The notes: generated from the sequence alone by a model not told the origin. 7,178 bases of DNA from Gammaproteobacteria bacterium (GCA_030830945.1 JAURLY010000169.1:1-7178), one strand, 5' to 3'; counted from the stretch's first letter, positions 1-6,390 are shown. Translations and numbers: made by a program.

Positions 1-98
1 ATGGGTGCGCCAGGATGCCCTGAATTAGCAGCTTGTACAGCGTCCATTGACAGGGCGCGAATTGCGTTGGCAAGTTGCCGTCGACCTACGGTCGTCAT
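1..98 (-). CDS. tkt: Transketolase, N-terminal fragment (runs off left edge)
   Basis: Transketolase is a thiamine-diphosphate enzyme of the non-oxidative pentose phosphate pathway. It moves two-carbon ketol units between sugar phosphates in the cytoplasm. Only the first 32 codons are visible. Reading leftward from an ATG at 98-96, the protein begins MTTVGRRQLANAIRALSMDA and continues with VQAANSGHPGAPM. This is the hallmark start of bacterial transketolases (LANAIRALSMDAVQ, then SGHPGAPMG), where the His of SGHPGAPM lies in the substrate/cofactor site. A GGAG Shine-Dalgarno eight bases upstream supports this start. The gene is transcribed away from the peptidoglycan operon and shares the 99-249 intergenic region with it. 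The family call is secure from this motif alone. Whether the rest is intact cannot be seen. Confidence 0.93.
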   Translation of the reverse strand, partial: MTTVGRRQLANAIRALSMDAVQAANSGHPGAP

Positions 99-106
99 AG
101 TCGAAA

Positions 107-110
107 CTCC
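107..110 (-). promoter_or_regulatory. Ribosome binding site of transketolase
   Basis: On the minus strand a GGAG lies eight bases before the ATG at 98-96. It is one of the clearest Shine-Dalgarno motifs in the window and fixes the transketolase start. Confidence 0.7.
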
Positions 111-199
111 AAACAGAAGGAAGGAATTAAAAAAGGGAGCACATTTTCCCCTATGGCAGAAGCCCAGTAAACCATTAAGAGCTGCTGATCCGCGTAAAA

Positions 200-229
200 T
201 TTGTAAAATGCACCTCTAATTAATATCAA
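200..229. promoter_or_regulatory. Candidate overlapping divergent promoters
   Basis: The intergenic region between transketolase and the envelope operon must contain promoters for both directions. By eye, the minus strand has TTGATA (229-224) and TACAAA (205-200) with an 18-base spacer, giving a transketolase leader of roughly 95 bases. The plus strand has TTGTAA (201-206) and TATCAA (224-229) with a 17-base spacer, placing a start point near 236, just before the ATG at 250. Each hexamer is only a partial match to the sigma-70 consensus, and the region is AT-rich, so chance matches are likely. If both are real they occupy the same DNA and would compete for polymerase. This is inference from consensus matching only. 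Confidence 0.25.
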
Positions 230-249
230 CTGTGATTACTTTTTATCTT

Positions 250-1047
250 ATGCGCCCCAGAATTATCTCTCATGGCTGGTTAGCCGCGCTCTTTCTTATA
301 TGCTCCCAGTCTTCCTTGGCACAAGGGTCAGAGTTGGATGCACTACTTCTTGAAAGCAGTAATTTGATGCAGGAAGGAAGAATTGATGAGGCATTAATCC
401 TGCTTGAAGGCGCCGAAAATAATTATAGCGACAGCCGTGAATTCATGAACAACCTCGCGGTTGCCTATCTGGGAAATAGTCAGCCCGAAGAGGCGCTGGT
501 AATATTTCGCACACTGGTAGACAGTGACCCAATGTACAGCATAATCGCGCATAACCTGCTGGAAATGGAATTGCAGATTTCTGAGTCCCGCCCGGAACGA
601 ATAAACCCCCAGCTATTTATCCAGAGTGTCGACACCTATTTTGATGGAGGGCAAGTTCAGTCCTCTACTGAGAATGATGCTGGCCAGGCGGCATCTGCAG
701 CAATTCGGGAAACCGCCCAGAGCCTGGTTGAGGTATGGGCTTCCCGCTGGTCCGATAAAGATTTTATTGGTAACTTATCCATGTATTCCAGAGACTTTAT
801 TGGGCCAAACGGCGAAAATATGAGCCAATGGGCCAGGGCTCGAAGGGCTCCTTTAAGTAAACCAGGGAACATTTATGTCCAGGTAGGCAATTTCAATACA
901 ACTATGATCAATGATGACGTTCAAATTAGCTTTGATCAAAACTATAATTCCAGTAATTATAGTGACCGAGTGCGCAAGCAACTTGTGTTAACTGCCGAAG
1001 AAGACGGCTGGAAAATAATTAGAGAAGTCACGCTAGAAACATACTAA
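250..1047 (+). CDS. Exported TPR protein with C-terminal NTF2-like (Csd6-C-type) domain
   Basis: This is a predicted periplasmic protein of 265 residues with no recognisable catalytic residues, so probably a binding or scaffold protein. Residues 1-24 look like a Sec signal peptide: MRPR, a hydrophobic core around LAALFLI, and cleavage after SSLA. Two TPR-like helical hairpins follow at about 30-62 (EGRIDEALILLEGA) and 63-96 (NNLAVAYLGNSQPEEALVIF), with a further helix at about 98-112 and a Ser/Gln/Ala-rich linker. Residues 155-263 form an NTF2-like domain with WxxxW at 163-167, LSMYSRDF at 176-183, a YNSSNYS stretch and WKIIRE at 254-259. The same landmarks recur in the next protein. I chose ATG 250 over an in-frame GTG at 232 because it gives a normal signal peptide. 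Neither start has a clear Shine-Dalgarno. Its TAA overlaps the next ATG by one base (TAATG), so the two genes are almost certainly co-translated. The precise function is unknown. Confidence 0.82.
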   Translation: MRPRIISHGWLAALFLICSQSSLAQGSELDALLLESSNLMQEGRIDEALILLEGAENNYSDSREFMNNLAVAYLGNSQPEEALVIFRTLVDSDPMYSIIAHNLLEMELQISESRPERINPQLFIQSVDTYFDGGQVQSSTENDAGQAASAAIRETAQSLVEVWASRWSDKDFIGNLSMYSRDFIGPNGENMSQWARARRAPLSKPGNIYVQVGNFNTTMINDDVQISFDQNYNSSNYSDRVRKQLVLTAEEDGWKIIREVTLETY

Positions 1048-2012
1048 TGCACCAAAAACCAACAACCATCTTACTTGCTGCACTGCTGGTATTGGCAAAC
1101 TTTGCTGTATCGGGCAAGGCCTTTGCCCAGGCATCGGCGTATGCGGAAGAGTACATTCCTGAATTACTCCCTCAGGGATACCCGAGCGGACTGATTGCCG
1201 ACAACCAAAGCTCGCCTTACCTGTTCTGGGTGGCACTTAGTGATGGGCGGCTGCATGTTTTGGAAAGACTTCTAAGCGGCCAATACCGGGAAATTGAAAA
1301 CATCCCTATCTCCATAGGCAAGCAAGGCTATGGCAAAGAAGTGGAAGGCGACCAGAAAACACCTGTGGGCATCTACACCATGACTTCTTTTATTGAGGAT
1401 GAGCGACTGGACGATTTTTATGGCATCGGCGCCTATCCAATCGACTACCCCAATGCATGGGATCGTTTGTCCGGACGTACTGGATATGGCATCTGGCTAC
1501 ACGGCCTACCAAAAGGAGTCGATGAACGTCCGCTGCTGGATAGCAACGGTTGCGTGGTAATTGATAACAGCAAGCTCGATAAATATTCCGAGTACATCGT
1601 GACAGGCAAGAGCACAATGGTTCTTACCGAGACACTTGATTGGCTGGAACAACCAGAGCAGCAAGATTCAGCCGATGTTATGCAAGCAATAGGTCGATGG
1701 GTTTCCCAGTGGGAAAGCCTGAATACAGAAGAGTATCTCAGCAATTATCACCCGGATTTCACGGACTTTGAGCGAGATCTGGAAGATTGGTCCCTATACA
1801 AAGCCCGGATCAATTCTGCCAAGGAATATATCGATGTCGAGCTGAGCCAACTCAGCGTGTTCACCTACCCGGGCGAAGAAGGCATGGTGGTGACCCGCTT
1901 TTTCCAGGATTACGAAAGCAGTAACTTCAGCTGGAAGGGGTGGAAGCAGCTACTCTGGCGCAGGAATTCTGAAAGTGGAGACTGGCAAATTATCTACGAA
2001 GGCAACGGATAA
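1047..2012 (+). CDS. L,D-transpeptidase (YkuD) with C-terminal NTF2-like domain, Csd6/Pgp2-like
   Basis: This is a periplasmic peptidoglycan enzyme of 321 residues. YkuD enzymes attack the L,D bond of meso-diaminopimelate in tetrapeptides, either forming 3-3 cross-links or, in Csd6/Pgp2, removing the terminal D-Ala. A signal peptide spans 1-27 (core ILLAALLVLANFA, cleavage after AFA). The YkuD domain lies at about 58-195, with the family motif EGDQKTPVGIYTM at 100-112, His152 in WLHGLP, and the catalytic Cys169 in SNGCVVI at 166-172. Canonical family members carry SHGC or SxGC here, so the active site looks intact. Residues 209-318 form an NTF2-like domain with WxxxW at 218-222, LSNYHPDF at 231-238, YESSNFS at 289-295 and WQIIYE at 313-318. 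It overlaps the preceding gene by one base and lies six bases before the next, inside a three-gene operon. Whether it acts as a transpeptidase or a carboxypeptidase cannot be decided from sequence. Confidence 0.9.
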   Translation: MHQKPTTILLAALLVLANFAVSGKAFAQASAYAEEYIPELLPQGYPSGLIADNQSSPYLFWVALSDGRLHVLERLLSGQYREIENIPISIGKQGYGKEVEGDQKTPVGIYTMTSFIEDERLDDFYGIGAYPIDYPNAWDRLSGRTGYGIWLHGLPKGVDERPLLDSNGCVVIDNSKLDKYSEYIVTGKSTMVLTETLDWLEQPEQQDSADVMQAIGRWVSQWESLNTEEYLSNYHPDFTDFERDLEDWSLYKARINSAKEYIDVELSQLSVFTYPGEEGMVVTRFFQDYESSNFSWKGWKQLLWRRNSESGDWQIIYEGNG

Positions 2013-2018
2013 TTTGTC

Positions 2019-3176
2019 ATGAACCCTACAAGCAAACTAGGCCTATTGACTGGCTTTTGCTGGCTGCTGGTTTCTTGCTCGGAATTTTCTTTTGTACCGC
2101 AGCAAACAGCATCCTCAGAAACAGAGAACCCCGAAACCCTCCCTACCGAATCTACCTCTGGACAAACTCAAACATCTGATGCATCTGAGACTGCCGCAGC
2201 AGAAGTTCAAACGATTCCCGTCGCCCCCCGGGAAACCAGGGTAATCACTCCCACCGGGGAAACCGATCAAACTCCCGACAACCAACAAGGTGATCAAAGC
2301 ACAGAAGAGCCACTGGTGCTTGGGGAAGAAGTATCGGAGCCTTCCGCAGAAGAAGTGGAGGTTGGCGAGGCAGCGCTGGAAACATCTGCCGATCTCAGTG
2401 TCGATGCTGAGATTATGATCGACGATTTATGTCAGCAAATAGGCAACAAACTCACGAGTGTTTCCGTCAATGAGTGCGAGCGGCAACAGCTTATTCATCA
2501 TGCGTTAAGTGTCGACGGAAGGTCGCTGGCTTATCGTGACTTTTCCCCATTAGCAAACCGCGATCCTCTCGGCCGTGTTCTAGTTATTGGAGGCATACAT
2601 GGGGACGAATTTTCGTCGGTATCGGTCGTATTCAAATGGATGAATATACTCAACCAGTTTCACTCCGGCCTGTTTCACTGGCGTTTTATTCCGGCAGCGA
2701 ACCCAGATGGCTTGCTTATGGACGATTCACAGCGACAAAACGCTAATGGCATCGACCTGAACCGCAATTTTCCCACGGCGGACTGGGACGAATTAGCCAG
2801 GGAATACTGGGTAGAACGCACGTATAGAAATCCAAGACGCTACCCTGGTGAAAGCGCCATGAGCGAACTGGAAACCAGATTTATGGTCGATCAGATTCAC
2901 GACTTCAATCCTGACATTATTATTTCCATGCATGCGCCCTATCATCTCGTGGATTATGATGGGCCACCCTCTGCCCCCAATAAGCTGGGCGGCCTCTACT
3001 TGCGGGAGCTAGGAGTCTATCCCGGTTCGCTAGGTAATTATTTTGGAGTGGACCTAGCCAAACCCATCGTAACCGTCGAGCTGAAATCGGCCGGTATTAT
3101 GCCTACCGACGGCGAAATTGATCGTATGTGGACAGATCTGGTTCGCTGGCTGCGAGAACAACTGGAAACTGATTGA
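2019..3176 (+). CDS. Lipoprotein M14-family zinc carboxypeptidase, probable peptidoglycan peptide hydrolase (Csd4/MpaA-like)
   Basis: This is a 385-residue predicted lipoprotein. A short signal peptide ends in the lipobox LVSC, making Cys20 the lipidated residue. Ser21 follows rather than Asp, which fits outer-membrane sorting. Residues 21 to about 132 are a low-complexity linker rich in Glu, Ser, Thr and Pro, with only two Arg and no Lys. After a short segment with Cys138 and Cys153 (possible disulfide) comes the M14 domain at about 165-382. It has zinc ligands His194 and Glu197 in GGIHGDEF, substrate-binding NGIDLNRNFP at 243-252 with Asn248/Arg249, the third zinc ligand His305 in SMHAP, and the general base Glu354 in VTVELKS. 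Known relatives acting on murein, MpaA and Csd4, cut between gamma-D-Glu and diaminopimelate. MpaA is cytoplasmic, whereas this protein is exported, so action on the sacculus is more likely. It is the last gene of the operon, six bases after the L,D-transpeptidase. The M14 assignment is firm; the exact bond cleaved is inferred. Confidence 0.88.
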   Translation: MNPTSKLGLLTGFCWLLVSCSEFSFVPQQTASSETENPETLPTESTSGQTQTSDASETAAAEVQTIPVAPRETRVITPTGETDQTPDNQQGDQSTEEPLVLGEEVSEPSAEEVEVGEAALETSADLSVDAEIMIDDLCQQIGNKLTSVSVNECERQQLIHHALSVDGRSLAYRDFSPLANRDPLGRVLVIGGIHGDEFSSVSVVFKWMNILNQFHSGLFHWRFIPAANPDGLLMDDSQRQNANGIDLNRNFPTADWDELAREYWVERTYRNPRRYPGESAMSELETRFMVDQIHDFNPDIIISMHAPYHLVDYDGPPSAPNKLGGLYLRELGVYPGSLGNYFGVDLAKPIVTVELKSAGIMPTDGEIDRMWTDLVRWLREQLETD

Positions 3177-3187
3177 TAAAGGAAGGC

Positions 3188-3228
3188 TTTGATTACTTAA
3201 CTTCGGGCAGACAAAGTTAATAATCAGA
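3188..3228. terminator. AT-rich inverted repeat between convergent operons, candidate bidirectional terminator
   Basis: TGATTA (3190-3195) and TTAACTT (3197-3203) pair with TAATCA (3221-3226) and AAGTTAA (3214-3220). This gives a 13-bp stem with one bulged C at 3196 and a ten-base loop; a G-U and an A-U pair extend it to 3188/3228. It lies 11 bases after the stop of the M14 gene, and its right arm covers the lipA stop codon. The position between two convergent operons suits a shared terminator. The stem is AT-rich and neither side has a clear T tract, so it is not a classical intrinsic terminator. It might instead protect 3' ends. Confidence 0.42.
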
Positions 3229-4201
3229 ACTCACCATGTGCCTGCTTGTCTGCATGGTAAGAAGATCGCACCATTGGCCCTGAAGCCACATGGGTAAAGC
3301 CAATTGAATAGGCGTAATTTTCATACTCTTTAAATTCATCCGGGTGCACGTAGCGCTGGATTGGAAAATGTTCCTTTGAGGGCTGTAGGTACTGCCCTAC
3401 GGTAAGCATCTCGATATCGTGTTCGCGCATGTCATCAAAGACCGCTTTCATTTCATCTAGCGTTTCTCCCATGCCAACCATCAAACCAGATTTGGTCAGA
3501 ACATCGGGGTTACGGGCTTTATATTTTTTTAAGAGCTTTAGCGACCACTGGTAGTTGGCACCTGGACGAGCTTCACGATAAAGACGGGGAATCGTTTCCA
3601 GATTGTGATTAAACACATCCGGCGGTGTCTCGGAAAGGATATCCAAAGCGGGCTCCATCCTGCCACGAAAATCTGGCGTGAGTATTTCAATCTGGATGTT
3701 GGGCACTCTCTGTCGAGTTTCCCTAATGCAGTCAGCAAAGTGCTGTGCACCCCCATCACGTAAATCATCGCGATCAACCGAAGTTACGACCACATAACGG
3801 AGACGCATTTCGGCAATTGCTTCTGCCAGGTTAACCGGCTCATCCGAATCCAGAGGCAACGGTTTGCCGTGGCCGACATCGCAAAAAGGACAACGCCGAG
3901 TGCATATTTCACCCATTATCATGAACGTTGCGGTTCCACCACTAAAACACTCACCAAGATTGGGACAGCTCGCCTCTTCGCATACAGTGAAGAGATTGCG
4001 TGATCGCAAAACTTTTTTGATACGTTCAACTTCGGAAGAACCGCCAAGGCGCACTCTAATCCAGTCTGGCTTGCGCAAATATTCGGTTTGCTCAAGTTTA
4101 ACCGGGATTAACTCCAGCTTGTCGGCATCGCGAAGCTTGACCCCAGCTTCTCTTTTTCGGCTGCGTCTAGGTGGTTCAAATTGTTGTGTCACGTCTGTCA
4201 T
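3224..4201 (-). CDS. lipA: Lipoyl synthase (radical SAM)
   Basis: LipA inserts two sulfur atoms at C6 and C8 of octanoyl groups carried on the lipoyl domains of 2-oxoacid dehydrogenases and the glycine-cleavage H protein, completing lipoate in the cytoplasm. The 325-residue protein has normal family length. It shows both iron-sulfur cluster motifs: the auxiliary cluster Cys74, Cys79 and Cys85 (CEEASCPNLGEC) and the radical SAM cluster Cys100, Cys104 and Cys107 (CTRRCPFC). The family signatures VVVTSVDRDDLRDGGA and VFNHNLET are present, as is the C-terminal RSSYHAD at 312-318 whose serine ligates the auxiliary cluster. The charged N-terminal extension (PRRSRKREAG) is typical of proteobacterial LipA. 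It starts 31 bases after lipB and is the last gene of the minus-strand cluster, with its stop codon inside the convergent inverted repeat. It looks fully functional. Confidence 0.98.
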   Translation of the reverse strand: MTDVTQQFEPPRRSRKREAGVKLRDADKLELIPVKLEQTEYLRKPDWIRVRLGGSSEVERIKKVLRSRNLFTVCEEASCPNLGECFSGGTATFMIMGEICTRRCPFCDVGHGKPLPLDSDEPVNLAEAIAEMRLRYVVVTSVDRDDLRDGGAQHFADCIRETRQRVPNIQIEILTPDFRGRMEPALDILSETPPDVFNHNLETIPRLYREARPGANYQWSLKLLKKYKARNPDVLTKSGLMVGMGETLDEMKAVFDDMREHDIEMLTVGQYLQPSKEHFPIQRYVHPDEFKEYENYAYSIGFTHVASGPMVRSSYHADKQAHGEF

Positions 4202-4232
4202 ACGATCAGGTTCTTCTTTCCAGCAGCGTTTG

Positions 4233-4892
4233 TCAAAACGGCAGTTGGTTATTGGTTTGAATGTCTTTTGCCCCGAGCTTGTCGGTCAACTCCTCAAGCA
4301 GAACCAAAGCGACTTCATTAATGTCTGGCATTTTTGCTTCCGGCACTAGCTCTCTTAGCTGGGTAACTTCACCTCCCAGGCCACAGGCGTTAATGCCAGA
4401 CCAGGGACGCATATCCATATCAATATTAAAATTCAGTCCGTGATAACTTCGGCCCTGCTTAATTCGCAAGCCCAACGCGCCTATTTTTGCTCCATTGACA
4501 TAGACACCCGGCGCATCTGACCTCGGAATACCTTTTACGTTGTAGCGGGCCAGCGTTGCGACCAATGCGCTTTCAATCAAGTTAACAAATTCGCGTACAC
4601 CGATACCCAGGCGTTTTATGTCAACAAGTGTGTACACCGTTAACTGCCCTGGGCCGTGATAGGTCACCTGGCCTCCACGATCAATGTCGATAACCTTTAT
4701 ATCACCCGGGGAGACAACATATTCTGGCTTACCCGCCCTACCTTGAGTGTAAATTGGCTCGTGTTCCAGGAACCAAAGCTCATCCGCTGTTTCTTCAGTA
4801 CGGGCGCCGGTGAAGCGTTTCATTGCCTCAAATACTGGCTCATAGGGCTGAAGGCCGACATGACGGACGATAACATCTAGAGTTTTCGACAC
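4233..4892 (-). CDS. lipB: Octanoyl-[acyl-carrier-protein]-protein N-octanoyltransferase
   Basis: LipB transfers octanoate from acyl-carrier protein to the lipoyl-domain lysine, the first step of de novo lipoate synthesis. The 219 residues match the family length. Visible landmarks are the substrate-pocket motif RGGQVTYHGPGQL at 72-84 (His79), the catalytic lysine Lys136 in GAKIGALGLRI, the HGLNFN motif at 151-156, and the catalytic cysteine Cys170 in INACGLGG. The Cys/Lys pair forms and resolves an octanoyl-thioester intermediate. The start is GTG at 4892-4890, preceded by an AGAAGG Shine-Dalgarno-like stretch about nine bases upstream. It lies 27 bases after ybeD and 31 before lipA, so all three are likely in one transcript. 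Confidence 0.97.
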   Translation of the reverse strand: MSKTLDVIVRHVGLQPYEPVFEAMKRFTGARTEETADELWFLEHEPIYTQGRAGKPEYVVSPGDIKVIDIDRGGQVTYHGPGQLTVYTLVDIKRLGIGVREFVNLIESALVATLARYNVKGIPRSDAPGVYVNGAKIGALGLRIKQGRSYHGLNFNIDMDMRPWSGINACGLGGEVTQLRELVPEAKMPDINEVALVLLEELTDKLGAKDIQTNNQLPF

Positions 4893-4919
4893 AGCCTAAG
4901 GCCTTCTTATCAGTGGCTC

Positions 4920-5198
4920 TTAAAGAACCATTTTGACGAGATCACTCGCACGCAGATCCGTGTTCAGGTCTCGCAGCTGGTCTTCCCCGGTGGCCGTAAT
5001 AAAAACGGTTATAGACTGAAATGTGCCTTTGTTCGAATCTTTCACACTGATCCGGGTCGCATCAAATCCAGGCGCATGAACTTCGACAGTGTTGAGTACA
5101 TACTCGCGAAATTCTATGCCACTAACCCCTAAAATCTTGACCGGGTAATCCGGACAGGGAAACTCAATTTTTGGGGCTTCTATATTTTTCGACGCCAT
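4920..5198 (-). CDS. ybeD: YbeD-like DUF493 family protein
   Basis: This is a small cytoplasmic protein of 92 residues (E. coli YbeD has 87) with a ferredoxin-like, ACT-type fold in the family. No biochemical role is established; its conserved place beside dacA and lipB is the main functional clue. The sequence has the family landmarks EFPCPDYPVKILG near the start, the HAPGFD segment in the middle, SNKGTFQSITVFITATG (like SSKGNYHSVSITINATH in YbeD) and the C-terminal DLVKMVL, which nearly matches the YbeD ending. I chose ATG 5198 (MASKNIEAPKIEFP). An in-frame TTG at 5222 would overlap the end of dacA and add eight residues not seen in YbeD. With this start, it begins ten bases after the dacA stop and probably depends on read-through of ribosomes from dacA. 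Confidence 0.92.
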   Translation of the reverse strand: MASKNIEAPKIEFPCPDYPVKILGVSGIEFREYVLNTVEVHAPGFDATRISVKDSNKGTFQSITVFITATGEDQLRDLNTDLRASDLVKMVL

Positions 5199-5208
5199 TT
5201 CAAAAAAT

Positions 5209-6390
5209 CTAGGCTCGACCAAAGAGCTTCATCATGAATAATTTTAGGCCATCCCATAACCGGGCAAAAAATCCTGCCTGCTCTACTTCGGTTTTGGCAA
5301 CCAGGGGCTGGGTTAGAATTTCTTCACCTTCGTAACTGATTGATAGTGTCCCAACCTGATCACCCGCAGCCAACGGCGCCTGCAAGTTATTTCCCACAGA
5401 AATATTGGCCTCCAAGAGATCTTCAGCACCTCGGGGAATCGTTAGGTATACCTCGTCATTCACGCCCAGATCGACGGTGTCAGTTTTACCTTTCCAGATT
5501 CGCTCAGTTGTAAGGACATTCTCCGCGCTATAAAGCTTATGGGTCATGTAATAGCGGAACCCCCAGGACAAGAGCTTTTGTGACTCTGTAGCTCGAGCCT
5601 GTTCACTGCGAGCACCCATAACCACAGACACCAGGCGCATGCCATTTCGCTGTCCGGATGCGACCAAACAATAGCCGGCCGCTTCAGTATGCCCAGTCTT
5701 CAATCCGTCAATAGAGGAGTCTCTCCAAAGCAGCTGATTTCGATTTGGCTGGGTTATCCCATTGTACTCAAACTCTTTCTCAGCATAGATCTCGTAGTGC
5801 TCAGGATGATCTTCAATAATTGCTGTAGCCAGTTTGGCCATATCCCTTGCTGTGGTCAGGTGAGCCTCATCAGGCCAGCCTGTAGAGTTGACGAAGTGGG
5901 TATTTGTCATGCCAAGAATGATTGCCTGCTGATTCATTATGTCGGCAAAGGCTTGTTCGTCACCGGCAATATGCTCTGCCAACGCAATGGCGGCATCATT
6001 ACCTGACTGGATAATCACGCCCCGCATTAGATCAATAACACTGGCGTCTTCATTGGGCGGCAAGAACATTGTGGACCCACCGCTCTTGGTTCCACCTTTT
6101 TCCCAGGCATTCTCGCTGACACGAACCATGCTGGATTCACTGAGTCTGCCGGCCTTAATCTCTTCAGAAACAATATAGCCTGTCATCATTTTGGTCAGAC
6201 TGGCTGGCGGCAAGATTTCATCGGCATTGTGTTCCGCCAAAACCCTGCCCGTTTTAGTGTCCATTAGAAGCCAGGCTGTAGCCGCCAATTCAGGTGCGGC
6301 TGGAATTAGAGGTTGCGCCAGAACGATTGGCGACAGGTTGAAAAACAGCAAAAAAACAAAAGCTCTTGCTGCAGAAGTAATCATTCCCAT
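5209..6390 (-). CDS. dacA: D-alanyl-D-alanine carboxypeptidase, PBP5/6 type
   Basis: This penicillin-binding protein removes the terminal D-Ala from pentapeptide stems in the periplasm, limiting 4-3 cross-linking. The 393 residues have the standard PBP5 layout. The signal peptide is 1-25 (core FVFLLFFNLSPIVLA). The serine peptidase S11 domain follows, with SLTK at 64-67 (Ser64 nucleophile, Lys67), SGN at 129-131 and KTG at 231-233. Next comes the beta-rich PBP5 C-terminal domain at about 285-370. A C-terminal amphipathic helix (FFARLWDGLKLFMMKLFG) anchors the protein to the outer face of the inner membrane. All catalytic motifs are intact. An in-frame ATG two codons later (6384) is an equally possible start. 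The 96-base gap to rlpA shows no convincing promoter or terminator, so co-transcription with rlpA is plausible. It is followed closely by ybeD. Confidence 0.97.
   Translation of the reverse strand: MGMITSAARAFVFLLFFNLSPIVLAQPLIPAAPELAATAWLLMDTKTGRVLAEHNADEILPPASLTKMMTGYIVSEEIKAGRLSESSMVRVSENAWEKGGTKSGGSTMFLPPNEDASVIDLMRGVIIQSGNDAAIALAEHIAGDEQAFADIMNQQAIILGMTNTHFVNSTGWPDEAHLTTARDMAKLATAIIEDHPEHYEIYAEKEFEYNGITQPNRNQLLWRDSSIDGLKTGHTEAAGYCLVASGQRNGMRLVSVVMGARSEQARATESQKLLSWGFRYYMTHKLYSAENVLTTERIWKGKTDTVDLGVNDEVYLTIPRGAEDLLEANISVGNNLQAPLAAGDQVGTLSISYEGEEILTQPLVAKTEVEQAGFFARLWDGLKLFMMKLFGRA

Noticed and set aside
134..151. Small hairpin (about five pairs, eight-base loop) followed by six T on the minus strand, in the transketolase leader
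   Set aside because: The stem is too short and includes a wobble pair. Without leader-peptide or alternative-pairing evidence it cannot be called an attenuator.
1..219. Plus-strand open frame of 72 codons starting at the first base
   Set aside because: It is antisense to the transketolase start, whose N-terminal motif is unmistakable, and its own product resembles nothing I recognise.
232..249. GTG at 232 as start of the TPR protein
   Set aside because: It adds six residues in front of an otherwise normal signal peptide and has no Shine-Dalgarno. The candidate promoter would also start transcription after it.
1390..1744. Minus-strand frames of 75 and 99 codons inside the L,D-transpeptidase gene
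   Set aside because: They are antisense to a gene with intact YkuD motifs and show no domain or signal features of their own.
3864..4349. 161-codon plus-strand open frame opposite lipA and lipB
   Set aside because: It lies antisense across two genes with complete catalytic motifs and its product has no coherent features; it is a shadow frame.
5199..5222. TTG at 5222 as an upstream start of ybeD
   Set aside because: It would overlap dacA and add eight residues not present in YbeD; the ATG at 5198 fits the family length better.
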